From positions 1 through 53,403 of the forward strand of contig DJWG01000013.1 of the NCBI GenBank assembly GCA_002440945.1: a stretch of 53,403 nt of DNA, written 5' to 3'. The DNA comes from Rhodobacteraceae bacterium UBA6236. GTDB lineage: Bacteria > Pseudomonadota > Alphaproteobacteria > Rhodobacterales > Rhodobacteraceae. Under the pieces are notes generated by a model. That model was not told the DNA's origin. It saw nothing but the letters and a program-made list of their open reading frames with translations, and ran no database searches. The translations under genes and the position numbers were made by a program. Shown here one piece after another: positions 25,975 to 35,024 of the stretch (its first letter is position 1; each line of letters starts with the position of its first letter).

Positions 25975-28419
25975 TCAAGGCGCTTTTACGCCAGCAGCTG
26001 TCAGTTTTTCCACTGCTTTTCGCGATTCGACCGCAAACTCCTGCGTATTGTTTTCCGGGGTCAGTGAAAGAACACGCTGATAGCTCGCAAGCGCATCTGC
26101 GTTTCGCCCCATGGCCTCATAGGTCTTGCCAAGGTGATACTGGACACTCGGTTCGTCAGGCAGGGCTTTCGCCGCAGGTTCCAGTTCGCGCAACGCCTCT
26201 GCGTGGTTGCCGCGCAGATAGGCGATCCAGCCGTAGGTGTCCTGATAGGGCCCGATGTTGCTGCCACGCAGGCGGCGCGCGATCACCTCGGCCTTGGCCA
26301 GGCTTTCGGGGTCGCTCCGGTGGCTGGACAGAAGGCTTGCGAGGTTGTTCGCGACGATGGGGTTCGCGCTGTTCTGCTTGTAGAGATCTTCGTAGATGCG
26401 GATGGCATCGTCGAACTTGCCCGCCTGTTCAAGAAGACCGGCTTTGGCCCACAAAAGCTCGCCCTCGCCCGGATAGACGGCCAGAGCCTCTTCCAGAACG
26501 GCTTCGGCCTTGCTCCGGTCGCCGTCAGCCGCCTGCAGACGGTAAAGCGCCATCCAGACCGGCAGGCGCTTGCTGTCTTCCTTCAGAAGCGCGCGGTAGC
26601 CCGTCTCGGCCCCGGCAGTATCGCCCTTCAGGGCAAGGATCGAAGCATTGAGGAACTTCAGCGTCGGCTCTTCGGGGTTCTGCGCAAGCAACTCCGCCAG
26701 GTAGGATTGCGCCTTGTCGACCTGGTTGTTGGCCAGATGGGCGCGCACGACCGCGATCTTGGAGGCCAGACCCGCGTCTTCCGCATTGGCCAGATCCTGC
26801 AGGTAGTTCAGGGCCTCGGCCGTTTTCTGCTGTCCGGCAAGGATCGCCGCATTCAGACCTTCGGCCCCGGCCTTTGCCGCCGGGTCGGAAACCTGGGCCA
26901 ACTGGCGGGCGACGTCCCCGGCGCGGTTCCAGTCCTTCATGGCGACGTAGACCTGGCCCAGCGGCGCAAGCAGCATGACGTTGTTGGGCGCCAGACGCAG
27001 CGCGTCCAGAAGAACGCTTTCCGCCGGCAGAAGCTTGTCGTCCGCCATCAGGATCTGCGCGTAACGGACCGATTCTTCCGGCGCGCGGCCCGACGCTTCG
27101 ACCGCCGAGCCCAGCATTTCCCGCATGAGATCGCGGTTGCCGTCACGTTCATAAGCCTGCGCCATCAGCGTCATGACCGAGGCGTCACGCGGACTTACGC
27201 CAAGCGCCGTCCGCAGCAGCGTGATGGCTTCACCGACGTTGTCATCCAGGATCAGCCAGCCCGCCTTCAGCTTCAGCGCTTCGACGTCATCGGATTTTTC
27301 CGCAAGAACTTCCTCGACAAGCTGGCGGGCCGCCACCTGGTTGCCGACGGCCGACTGCATCCGCGCAAGACCCACCTTGATCTTCGCCAGATCATCGGCC
27401 TTGGGCTTTTCCTTCACGATCGCCTGCATTTCGGCAATCGCCTCGTCGCGCTTGCCCATTTCGAACAGGAACCCCGCCCGCGCCGACCGCAGCACCACCG
27501 AGGTGTTTCCTGCGGCGACGACCTTTTCGATCTCGGCCGTGGCGGCTTCGGGCCCACGTTCTTGGGCGAGGAAGCGGATCAGCAGCAGCAGACGCTGGCT
27601 ATCTTCCGGTTTCGCCGCGATCCGGTCGCGCAGGTGAGCTTCGGCCTTGTCCTTCTCTCCGCGGGCGAGATACCAGCGCACCAGCGCATCCGTCATCTCG
27701 GGCGCATCGGGGAAGCGGTTGACCATCTCGATCAGCCCGGCCTCGACTTTCTCCATATCGTTCAGCGCCGCGTAGACGGAAAGCCGCGTCGCATAAAGCG
27801 TCGCGTCATCCGGCGTCAGGGCGATGGCTTCGTCCAGTTCCTTCTGCGCCGAGGGCAGATCGTGCTGGCGCAGCAGATCGTCGATGATGATCCGGCGCAA
27901 CATGATGTTGTCGGGGAAATCCTTGCGCAGCTTGCGCGCCTCGCCCGCGGCGCGGACCATCGTATCGGCGTCGTTGTTCTCGGTTCCCTGACCGTAGTCC
28001 ATCACCGTCTTGTGGACCATCGTCTCGGGGTCTTTCGGCGCAAGGGCGAAAACCGCGTCGATGTTCTTCTTGGCTTCCGCCCAATTGCCGGACTTCACCG
28101 CGATGGAGGCGAGCGCACGGCGGCCCTCCAGGTCTTCGGGGTATTGCTCGACCAGTCGCAAGTACTGGCCATAGGCTTCGCGCAGGTTGCCGCGATTCAT
28201 CTCGACGCGCGCGTAGGCAAGCCGGGCTTCCTTGTGGCGGCCGTTCAGCTTGAAGACGTTACGGAATTCGACAAGGGCGCGATCCACATCGCCCTTTTCC
28301 AGATATTCCATGCCCGACTTGTAGTATTTTTCGGCACGCTGTTCAGAGGAGTCACAGGCAGACAGAAATCCTACCGATGCCGCGATCATCAGGGCGGCGA
28401 ACGTCTTACGAAGGGTCAT
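25975..28419 (-). CDS. TPR-repeat lipoprotein of the exosortase/EPS system (PrsT-like)
   Basis: An 814-residue lipoprotein whose signal ends in the lipobox FLSAC (Cys22). The rest is almost entirely tetratricopeptide-like helical repeats, for example EKYYKSGMEYLEKGDVDRALVEFRNVFKLNGRHKEARLAYARVEMNRGNLREAYGQYL, ending with PSVQYHLGKTYEAMGRNADALASYQRVL. Large TPR lipoproteins of this kind (PrsT) are a standard companion of exosortase and EPS genes and are thought to scaffold export or assembly at the envelope. It starts with an ATG preceded by AGAGGACTCC. It is transcribed ahead of the Wza-like and barrel genes. Confidence 0.88.
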   Translation of the reverse strand: MTLRKTFAALMIAASVGFLSACDSSEQRAEKYYKSGMEYLEKGDVDRALVEFRNVFKLNGRHKEARLAYARVEMNRGNLREAYGQYLRLVEQYPEDLEGRRALASIAVKSGNWAEAKKNIDAVFALAPKDPETMVHKTVMDYGQGTENNDADTMVRAAGEARKLRKDFPDNIMLRRIIIDDLLRQHDLPSAQKELDEAIALTPDDATLYATRLSVYAALNDMEKVEAGLIEMVNRFPDAPEMTDALVRWYLARGEKDKAEAHLRDRIAAKPEDSQRLLLLIRFLAQERGPEAATAEIEKVVAAGNTSVVLRSARAGFLFEMGKRDEAIAEMQAIVKEKPKADDLAKIKVGLARMQSAVGNQVAARQLVEEVLAEKSDDVEALKLKAGWLILDDNVGEAITLLRTALGVSPRDASVMTLMAQAYERDGNRDLMREMLGSAVEASGRAPEESVRYAQILMADDKLLPAESVLLDALRLAPNNVMLLAPLGQVYVAMKDWNRAGDVARQLAQVSDPAAKAGAEGLNAAILAGQQKTAEALNYLQDLANAEDAGLASKIAVVRAHLANNQVDKAQSYLAELLAQNPEEPTLKFLNASILALKGDTAGAETGYRALLKEDSKRLPVWMALYRLQAADGDRSKAEAVLEEALAVYPGEGELLWAKAGLLEQAGKFDDAIRIYEDLYKQNSANPIVANNLASLLSSHRSDPESLAKAEVIARRLRGSNIGPYQDTYGWIAYLRGNHAEALRELEPAAKALPDEPSVQYHLGKTYEAMGRNADALASYQRVLSLTPENNTQEFAVESRKAVEKLTAAGVKAP

Positions 28420-28556
28420 GGAGTCCTCTTGCCTGTACTGTTCGAATCGTCAATTTACCAACCATCGTCTCAAATTGTGTCAGCGGATCGATTTCCGGTG
28501 TCACGACTGTGGTCGTCGCTGCTAATGCCCTCAATCACCCGTTGTCGATGGGTAAA

Positions 28557-29246
28557 TCAATAGCCAGTTCCCTTGAGGACCACGGCAACCGTCGCCAGGA
28601 CAAGACGCGCGTCGGTAGGCAGGGAAAGGGCGGCATCATACTGCCGGTCGTAATCTGCCCGCTGTGCAAAGGTGCATTCGTTGCGGTCCGACACCTGCCA
28701 CGGCCCGGTGATCCCGGGGCGCAGCGAATAATAGGATGTTCCGGGATAAAGCTCGCGCTGCGACGGCATCATCGGACGCGGACCGACGATCGACATGTCG
28801 CCGATGAGGACGTTCCACATCTGCGGCAGCTCATCCAGCGACAGCTTGCGAAGATAGCGACCGATGGTGGTGATGCGCGGATCACGCTTGAGCTTCTGCG
28901 TCGCTTCCCACTCGGCACGGGCCGCCGGATCTGCCGCCAGATGGCGTTCCAGCTGGCGGTCGGCGTTGGGCACCATCGTGCGCAGCTTCAGCATGGCGAA
29001 AGTGCGTCCGCCCCGCCCGACGCGTTCGTTCCAGTAGAAAGGGGACTTTCCGTCCAGCGCGATCACGATCGCCAGGATCAGGACCACGGGCACGACAACC
29101 ATGCTGCTGGCCACAACAATGGCGATATCCATCGCGCGCTTGACGCCGTTCCTGTAGAGTCCCGGCCTGCAATGAACCACCACCGGCCCCAGCGGGGCGC
29201 TCGAGCAGTTCAGTTTTTCATCCAGATCGTTCAAATGCACCGTCAT
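28557..29246 (-). CDS. Undecaprenyl-phosphate sugar-1-phosphate transferase (ExoY/WcaJ-like)
   Basis: A monotopic bacterial sugar transferase of 229 residues that starts repeat-unit synthesis by moving a hexose-1-phosphate to the lipid carrier. There is one hydrophobic segment (AMDIAIVVASSMVVVPVVLILAIVIAL), then the family core: ERVGRGGRTFAMLKLRTMVPNAD, RYLRKLSLDELPQMWNVLIGDMSIVGPRP and YSLRPGITGPWQVSDRN. The ending LKGTGY is typical. It is the short ExoY form without the long N-terminal membrane part. It starts the minus-strand unit and faces the ATPase gene across a long AT-rich gap. Confidence 0.95.
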   Translation of the reverse strand: MTVHLNDLDEKLNCSSAPLGPVVVHCRPGLYRNGVKRAMDIAIVVASSMVVVPVVLILAIVIALDGKSPFYWNERVGRGGRTFAMLKLRTMVPNADRQLERHLAADPAARAEWEATQKLKRDPRITTIGRYLRKLSLDELPQMWNVLIGDMSIVGPRPMMPSQRELYPGTSYYSLRPGITGPWQVSDRNECTFAQRADYDRQYDAALSLPTDARLVLATVAVVLKGTGY

Positions 29247-29708
29247 ACTAGGCTCCTACCCGGGCAGGCCAACTACTAGCCGGCGCTCGGGTTCCCACCC
29301 CACTCACTACACCGAATCCACGATGGGTCAGCGATCCCAAATCTTTACCATCCGTCCTACTACGAAGGAACGTTCAATCCCAGCAAATGGTTGTATCTGC
29401 GACGCATTCGAGGCATTGACAGTGCATAAACTGGTGCAATATCGCCCCGAGGCTGACAACTGTTTCTTATATAAATACAATGACTTGCAGATAACAATTC
29501 CGTTACCTGTTTTGATAAAGTGGAACGAATCCCGCCCAACAAGGGATACAACGCACGACCAGCAACGATCATCCGGTTCGGCCCTTATTGATGTCATGAA
29601 GTTGCCGAACTTGTGTAGTGGATTGTGTGGTGAAGATTTGTGCGGTTCAGGGTATCAAGCCCCGGGCAACCTTGCCGCGCGGCATTAACAATTTGAGTGG
29701 AACGCCGA
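29247..29708. other. AT-rich divergent promoter region of the EPS locus
   Basis: This 460-base gap separates the sugar transferase (minus) from the ATPase gene (plus). From about 29320 to 29640 the sequence is clearly richer in A and T than its surroundings. A candidate sigma-70 promoter on the plus strand has TTGACA at 29416-29421 and AATATC 16 bases later. Frames of 121 and 89 codons exist here on the two strands but have no ribosome-binding site or recognisable content, so I treat the gap as regulatory. Confidence 0.5.
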
Positions 29709-30599
29709 ATGAACAAGGTCGTTGAGACCCGCAAGGAAGACACCGGCACTATCGGCTTCTACATGGATTTCTTCGGCTTTCGCGAACGGCCGTTCACCCT
29801 GGTTCCCGATCCCGATTTCCTGTTCTGGTCCGCACAGCACCGCCGTGCCTATTCGGTGCTGGAGTTCGGCATCCTGTCGCGCGCGCCGATCACCCTTGTC
29901 ACCGGCGGCGTGGGTTGCGGCAAGACGACCCTGCTGCGGGAATTGCTGCGGCAGTTCGAGGGCAAGGTCACGGTGGGCCTGATCTCGAACGCCCAGGGCG
30001 GAAGAGGCGAGCTTATTCAATGGGTTCTGAACAGCCTCGCGGTTCCGTTCGATCCCGCCATCGGTTACGTTCAGCTTTTCCAGAAACTTCAGGATTTCCT
30101 GATCGAAGAATACGCTTCGGGCCGCCGTGTCGTCCTTATCTTCGATGAAGCGCAGAACCTTTCCCCGGAAAGCCTGGAAGAACTGCGGATGCTGACCAAC
30201 ATCAACTCGGGCAAGGACGAGATCCTCCAGCTGGTCCTGGTCGGTCAGCCCGAACTGCGCGAGATGGTCCTTGACCCTTCTTTGCGGCAGCTTGCCCAGC
30301 GGATCGCGGCCAGCTTCCATCTGATGCCGCTGGACGACAAGGCGGTGCGCGAGCTCGTCAGCCACCGTTTGCGGGCGGCGGGCGGCACCGGAGACGAGAT
30401 CACGCCCCAGGCCGCAAGCATGATCTATCGCGTCACACATGGCGTGCCGCGACTGGTCAACCAGCTTTGCGATATGGCATTACTTTATGCGTGGAGTATG
30501 GATCACCACCATGTGGACGAACGGATCGTGCAATCCGTGCTGGATGACGGTGTGTTCTTCGCAGCGCAGATCGCCGCCGAGGAAGAGAAAAGAAAATGA
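29709..30599 (+). CDS. ExeA-like AAA ATPase of the exosortase/EPS system
   Basis: A 296-residue cytoplasmic ATPase of the type found next to exosortases (XrtA-associated ATPase, ExeA/GspA-like). It opens with MDFFGFRERPFTLVPDPDFLFWS, the family fingerprint. Walker A is GGVGCGKT (66-73, Lys72), Walker B is VVLIFDEAQNL (Asp146, Glu147), and the sensor region is LVLVGQPELRE. The ATG at 29709 was chosen over a GTG four codons earlier. It overlaps the chain-length gene by ATGA, forming a plus-strand operon with it and the kinase, likely supplying energy or regulation for polymer export. Confidence 0.93.
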   Translation: MNKVVETRKEDTGTIGFYMDFFGFRERPFTLVPDPDFLFWSAQHRRAYSVLEFGILSRAPITLVTGGVGCGKTTLLRELLRQFEGKVTVGLISNAQGGRGELIQWVLNSLAVPFDPAIGYVQLFQKLQDFLIEEYASGRRVVLIFDEAQNLSPESLEELRMLTNINSGKDEILQLVLVGQPELREMVLDPSLRQLAQRIAASFHLMPLDDKAVRELVSHRLRAAGGTGDEITPQAASMIYRVTHGVPRLVNQLCDMALLYAWSMDHHHVDERIVQSVLDDGVFFAAQIAAEEEKRK

Positions 30600-32146
30600 A
30601 CCTGGACTTCAACTACTACATCGCTGTCTTCCTGCGGCGCATCCAATACTTCATCATCGTGACGGCCCTTGTCGCTGCGGCGGCAACCGCGGCGGCCGTG
30701 CTTCTTCCACCAACCTACTGGGCGCAGGCCACCCTTCTGGTCGAGCCGGCACAGATCCCCGGCCAGCTTGCCCCGCCCACGGTTCAGTCGGCTGCGCTGG
30801 AGCAGCTTCAGGTCATGCAGTCCAAGCTGATGACCCGCGCCAACCTGTTGCAGATTGCCAAGGAACAGAAGGCCGTTCGCAATATCGACAGCATGTCGCC
30901 GGACGAGATCGTCGAGGCGATGCGCAACCAAACCGTCATCACCAACAAGGCCGGCAAGGAACAGGCGACGGTGATGACCATCGGGTTTTCGGGCCCTTCC
31001 GCCAAGGCCACAGCCGAGGTGGTCAACCAGTATGTCACGCTGATCCTGAAGGACAGCGTCGCCACCCGGACAGAAGCCACGCGTGATACGCTGGGGTTCT
31101 TCGACCAGGACGTGAAGACGCTGGGCCTGCAACTCGATCAGCTGTCGTCAAGGATCCTGGCCTTCAAGGAACAGAACAAGGACGCGCTGCCCGATACGCT
31201 TTCGTTCCGGCTGACCCAGCAGACCGGACTTCAGGACCGGATTACGACAGAAGACCGGAACGTCGGATCCTTGAAGGAAGAGCGCGCGCGCCTGATCGCG
31301 ATCTTCAACACAACCGGCCAGATCGACGCCGCCAACAGCGCCGCAGCCCAGACCCCGGAGGCGAAGCAACTCGCGCTGCTGCAAGGGCAGTTGCAACAAG
31401 CGCTGGCGGTCTATTCGGACGACAACCCGAAGATCAAGATGCTGCGAGCCCAGATCGCCCAGCAGGAAACCATTGTGAAGGCGCAGGTTCCGACCATTGC
31501 ATCCAGCAACGCGCCCGCAGGATCACCGGCATCGATGCTGGATGTTCAACTCGCATCCATCGATGCGCGGATCGCACAGGCTGAAACCGCACGAGAGCAG
31601 CTTTCGGAACAGCTGAAGATCCTGACCGACACCATTGATCGCACACCTGCAAACCAGATCGCCCTGGACGCCCTTAACCGGGATCTGATGAACATCCAGT
31701 CGCAATACAACAACGCCGTTGCCAAGCAGTCCCAGGCCGCGGCTGCCGACCGGATCGAGGCGCTGTCGAAGGGCGAGAAGGTCGCGGTCATCGAAGGCGC
31801 CTCGGTTCCCGACCGCCCCTTGAAGCCGAAGCGTTTGCTGATCGCCGCAGGGGGGATCGTCGGCGGCATCTTCCTCGGCCTGGGGACCATCCTTCTGATC
31901 GAGCTTCTCAACCGTTCGGTCCGTCGGCCCAAGGATCTGGTGAAGGCGTTCGGCATCACCCCGATCGCAACGGTGCCCTATATCCGCACTCCGCATGAAA
32001 CCGTCGCGCGCCGTTCGATGTTCCTTGCCCTTTTGGGCCTGGCCGTCATTGGCATTCCCGCGCTGATCTACGCGGTGCACATCTACTACCTGCCGCTTGA
32101 TGTCTTGCTGGCCACAGTGGCTGCCAAGATCGGTATCCGTCTGTAA
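30596..32146 (+). CDS. Polysaccharide chain-length determinant (Wzz/GumC-like PCP)
   Basis: A 516-residue inner-membrane polysaccharide co-polymerase. There is one membrane segment near residues 18-38 (IQYFIIVTALVAAAATAAAVLL) and another near 420-440 (LLIAAGGIVGGIFLGLGTILLIELL). Between them lies a large periplasmic domain with long coiled-coil helices (about 150-385), then a C-terminal segment with a third hydrophobic stretch. The pre-TM2 motif SVPDRPLKPKR has the proline-rich signature. The family sets chain length and works with the adjacent autokinase, here encoded separately 41 bases downstream. Confidence 0.93.
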   Translation: MNLDFNYYIAVFLRRIQYFIIVTALVAAAATAAAVLLPPTYWAQATLLVEPAQIPGQLAPPTVQSAALEQLQVMQSKLMTRANLLQIAKEQKAVRNIDSMSPDEIVEAMRNQTVITNKAGKEQATVMTIGFSGPSAKATAEVVNQYVTLILKDSVATRTEATRDTLGFFDQDVKTLGLQLDQLSSRILAFKEQNKDALPDTLSFRLTQQTGLQDRITTEDRNVGSLKEERARLIAIFNTTGQIDAANSAAAQTPEAKQLALLQGQLQQALAVYSDDNPKIKMLRAQIAQQETIVKAQVPTIASSNAPAGSPASMLDVQLASIDARIAQAETAREQLSEQLKILTDTIDRTPANQIALDALNRDLMNIQSQYNNAVAKQSQAAAADRIEALSKGEKVAVIEGASVPDRPLKPKRLLIAAGGIVGGIFLGLGTILLIELLNRSVRRPKDLVKAFGITPIATVPYIRTPHETVARRSMFLALLGLAVIGIPALIYAVHIYYLPLDVLLATVAAKIGIRL

Positions 32147-32187
32147 CCCCGCGCCCGGCCCGGACGGAGCAAAATAGGATTTACGCT

Positions 32188-33012
32188 ATGGAAAGACTTG
32201 AAGCCGCATTGGCCAAGGCACGGGAAATGCGCCAGTCGGCGCTGGGTCCGCAACCTACGACCGGAAGGGATACCCAGTCTGGGCCAGCACTCGGGGCGGA
32301 CGTCCTTTGGCATTCTCTGCCGGAGTTCCATCTGGATGAAGAGCGGACGCAGAAATTCCGCATCACCGCGCTGAAGGGCGGCAAGGACGCCGGTCCCTAC
32401 GACATGCTCCGGTCCCGTACTTTGCGGGCCATGAAGGAAAAGGTATGGCGCCGGCTTGCCGTTACATCGCCCGACCCGGGGTGCGGCAAGACAACGATCT
32501 CGATGAACCTGGCCTTCAGCCTGGCGCGACAGAAGGATCTGCGGGTCATGCTGGTGGATCTGGACCTGCGGCGCCCTTCCCTGCTGAAAGCGCTGGGGGG
32601 ATCGGTGAAGTCCTCCTTCTGGGAAGTGTTGGAGCGTCGAGCCGAATTTGCGGATTGTGCGATGCGCTATGGCGACAACCTTCTGGTTGCGATGAACCGG
32701 GGACCGGCGCTGCACCCCGCTGAACTTCTGCAATCGCCCCAGACCATCGCTGTCCTCCATGAGATCGAGGCGCAATGGCGGCCCGACATCATGATCTTCG
32801 ACATGTCCCCCCTGCTTGCCAGCGACGACAACCTGGGGTTCCTTGGAAACTGCGACAGCGCCCTGTTGGTGACAGCATCGGAAAGCACAACGATGAACAA
32901 CATCGACCTGTGCGAAAAGGAGCTGGCCAGCCTGACCAATGTGCTGGGCATCGTTCTGAACAAGTGCCGCTATCAGGATGACTCGGTCGGCTACAACTAT
33001 GGTCATTACTGA
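32188..33012 (+). CDS. CpsD/CapB-type tyrosine autokinase (BY-kinase domain)
   Basis: A 274-residue P-loop protein that partners the Wzz-type protein and controls polymerisation by autophosphorylation. Walker A is SPDPGCGKTTISMNLA (Lys101), Walker A' is VMLVDLDLRRPS (Asp124, Asp126), and Walker B is IMIFDMSP. The C-terminus is a tyrosine cluster, YQDDSVGYNYGHY, as expected for a BY-kinase. The N-terminal 50 residues are a poorly conserved, probably flexible region. It is the last gene of the ATPase/Wzz/kinase operon and ends at a bidirectional terminator. Confidence 0.92.
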   Translation: MERLEAALAKAREMRQSALGPQPTTGRDTQSGPALGADVLWHSLPEFHLDEERTQKFRITALKGGKDAGPYDMLRSRTLRAMKEKVWRRLAVTSPDPGCGKTTISMNLAFSLARQKDLRVMLVDLDLRRPSLLKALGGSVKSSFWEVLERRAEFADCAMRYGDNLLVAMNRGPALHPAELLQSPQTIAVLHEIEAQWRPDIMIFDMSPLLASDDNLGFLGNCDSALLVTASESTTMNNIDLCEKELASLTNVLGIVLNKCRYQDDSVGYNYGHY

Positions 33013-33031
33013 CCGCCAACCGGCAACGGAT

Positions 33032-33062
33032 AAAAAAGGCCGGGCTTTCGCCCGGCCTTTCT
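33032..33062. terminator. Bidirectional intrinsic terminator
   Basis: AAAGGCCGGGC (33035-33045) pairs perfectly with GCCCGGCCTTT (33050-33060) around TTTC. There is a T-rich end on the plus strand and a run of six T on the minus strand, so it serves both the kinase gene and the convergent sorting-substrate gene. Confidence 0.92.
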
Positions 33063-33081
33063 GATTTGCGATCCGCCAGGA

Positions 33082-33735
33082 TCAGGCTTTCTTGCGGCGA
33101 CGCAGCGCGGCCAGACCGCCCAGACCGCCCGCGAGCAGCAGGCCAGCAGCCGGAACCGGAACCGGAGCAATGCCGACACCAGCCAGCGCGCCGTCGGCGT
33201 AGCCATGGGCGTCATTCGAGGCCAGAACGGTGAATTGCACAACGGTCGCCAGGATCGGCGCGAACGTCGCGGCGACGTAACCCGAACCGGTGTGAACCAG
33301 GTCGGTGGCAACCAGCTGCACCGAAGTCGTGCCGTCGAAGGTCGCGACGCCGGTTTCGTGGCTGCCGGCGCCCGAAACGAACAGGTCAAGGAAGTAGATC
33401 GCGTCGATCAGCGTGGCCTGGCTGAAGGTCAGCGTGATGACTTCCTGCGGCTTGCCCGGGACGGTGGTGACTTCGTCGTCATTCGCGCCAACACCGTAGC
33501 CATCGGTCTGGAACGACAGCGGCGAGCCGACCGGCGTCGTCAGGCCATCGAACGCCTGCGAGTTATTCAGCACGCCATTCGCGGTCATGGTCCAGGTGAC
33601 CGAACCACCCAGGATCGAACCTGTGGTACCGGTCGAAGCGCGGGTAAAGTCGATGACCGAGGCCGAAGCCGCCGAAACACCCAAAGCCAGCGCGACGCCA
33701 GCAACACCCGTAGCCAGTTTCTTCAGAGTTACCAT
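33082..33735 (-). CDS. Secreted protein with VPLPA-CTERM-type sorting signal
   Basis: A 217-residue exported protein and likely substrate of the exosortase in this window. The N-terminal signal peptide is MVTLKKLATGVAGVALALGVSAASA, with cleavage before SVIDF. The middle is Gly/Thr/Val/Asp-rich, predicted beta, of unknown function. The C-terminal 26 residues (192-217) form the sorting tail: VPVPAA, then a hydrophobic Leu/Gly helix, then RRRKK. The motif is VPVPA rather than the consensus VPLPA. The ATG at 33735 is chosen for its AGGGGTG ribosome-binding site 5-6 bases upstream; upstream in-frame starts would hide the signal peptide. It is the only protein in the window carrying such a tail that I could find. 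Confidence 0.93.
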   Translation of the reverse strand: MVTLKKLATGVAGVALALGVSAASASVIDFTRASTGTTGSILGGSVTWTMTANGVLNNSQAFDGLTTPVGSPLSFQTDGYGVGANDDEVTTVPGKPQEVITLTFSQATLIDAIYFLDLFVSGAGSHETGVATFDGTTSVQLVATDLVHTGSGYVAATFAPILATVVQFTVLASNDAHGYADGALAGVGIAPVPVPAAGLLLAGGLGGLAALRRRKKA

Positions 33736-34148
33736 TTTCACACCCCTATTTAGTACAGTCGGTAAATTCGCAAACGAACACCTAAACCACTCTAACAGGT
33801 TCCGGCCAATTTGAAACACTTGTCTGCCAAAAAAACGCCCCAATTGGACAAGTGCGGGATCGCAGAATCAACCTAAGATTGAGTTTGGTCCATTTTCATT
33901 GAACAAAATCCCTGTCTCGGGAGGAACCCGCCGCCGTGACGTCCAATTCCGGCCACATTCTTTAACGCTGTTTCAGCAATGGAAACGCATTGTGTGCGGT
34001 CAAGAAATCAGAAATGTGGCCAGATCACCACATTCCCAGTTTGAACGGCGCACCTTCCGCGCGCTCCGCCGTCCCTGGCCGTGCTCTGGGCTAGGACAGA
34101 GGGGCGAACTTCCCTAGGGTTGCCGCAAACAGAATCGAAGGTAGCCGA
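33736..34148. promoter_or_regulatory. Regulatory gap with an 8-base inverted repeat upstream of the sorting substrate
   Basis: This 413-base divergent gap lies between the VPVPA-tail gene and the glycosyltransferase at 34149. CACTTGTC at 33817-33824 is repeated inverted as GACAAGTG at 33847-33854. CCAATT occurs three times (33806, 33840 as the palindrome CCAATTGG, and about 33942). These lie 70-210 bases upstream of the minus-strand start and could be operator elements. No promoter hexamers or sigma-54 elements could be named, and I see no gene here. Confidence 0.35.
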
Positions 34149-35024
34149 ATGCCGGTGCAGTCCGCGGTCATCATCCCTCACTACAACGACACTGTCCGGC
34201 TGGAACGCTGTCTTGGTGCATTGATGTCCCAGGACCGGTCCGGGGTCGAGATCGTGGTGGTGGACAACAACTCGACCGAGGACCTTACGGCGGTGCGCCT
34301 GCACTTTCCCGATGTTAGGTTCGTGTTCGAACAGCAGAAGGGTGCGGCCCATGCCCGCAACAGGGGCGTGCGGGAAACAACCGCGCCCGATCTTTTCTTC
34401 CTGGATGCAGACTGCTTGCCCGCTTCGAATTGGCTCGCCGTGGCGCGACGGGCCGTGCGGCAGTCGGATCTTGTTGGCGGGGCCATTGACGTCTTCGATG
34501 AAACTCCACCCCCCAGAAACGGAGCGCAGGCGTTCGAGACGGTCTTCGCCTTCGACTACAAGGACTATATCGAGCGGAAGGGCTTTTCAGTCACCGCCAA
34601 CCTCTTGACCACGCGCGCCGTTTTCCAGGATGTCGGGAGTTTCATCGATGGACTTTCCGAAGACATGGAGTGGTGTCTGCGCGCCCGCAGCAAGGGCTAT
34701 CGGATCGTTCTGGCGGAAGATCTGCGCGTGGCTCATCCGACGCGTTCGGACTGGCCAGCGCTGATAAAGAAGTTCCGAAGGATCACCAACGAAAGTTTCG
34801 AGCTGAAGCGGTTGGCGGGCGACTCCGTCGGGCTGCGGGCGCAATGGGGCCTCAGGTCAGTGGTGATGCTTCTGAGCCCTTTGGCGCATCTGCCGAAGAT
34901 CTGGCGCAATCCAAAACTCAACGGATCGGCAGAACGGCTGGCGGCATCCTTGGTGCTGTTTCGCATCCGCTTGGTCCGCGCCAGCTGGATGATCGCGCAA
35001 GCCGCGACACTCCGCCATAAGTGA
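34149..35024 (+). CDS. Glycosyltransferase family 2
   Basis: A GT-A fold glycosyltransferase of 291 residues. The nucleotide-sugar binding elements VIIPHYNDTVRLERCL and IVVVDNNSTED are followed by GAAHARNRGVRE and the DxD-type LFFLDADCLPA. GLSEDMEWCLRARSKGYRI carries the ED acceptor motif. It is a single gene on the plus strand, divergent from the sorting substrate; the convergent beta-helix gene ends 47 bases away. The donor sugar is unknown. Confidence 0.9.
   Translation: MPVQSAVIIPHYNDTVRLERCLGALMSQDRSGVEIVVVDNNSTEDLTAVRLHFPDVRFVFEQQKGAAHARNRGVRETTAPDLFFLDADCLPASNWLAVARRAVRQSDLVGGAIDVFDETPPPRNGAQAFETVFAFDYKDYIERKGFSVTANLLTTRAVFQDVGSFIDGLSEDMEWCLRARSKGYRIVLAEDLRVAHPTRSDWPALIKKFRRITNESFELKRLAGDSVGLRAQWGLRSVVMLLSPLAHLPKIWRNPKLNGSAERLAASLVLFRIRLVRASWMIAQAATLRHK

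Noticed and set aside
26134..28563. 809-codon open frame on the plus strand
   Set aside because: It is fully antisense to the TPR lipoprotein, which has a lipobox and clear repeats; the antisense translation resembles no protein.
29323..29688. 121-codon frame in the AT-rich EPS gap
   Set aside because: No ribosome-binding site, no recognisable domain, and it overlaps likely promoter elements.
33780..33830. Possible sigma-54 promoter for the VPVPA-tail gene
   Set aside because: TTGGCA is present on the minus strand but no GC dinucleotide occurs at the required -12 spacing.
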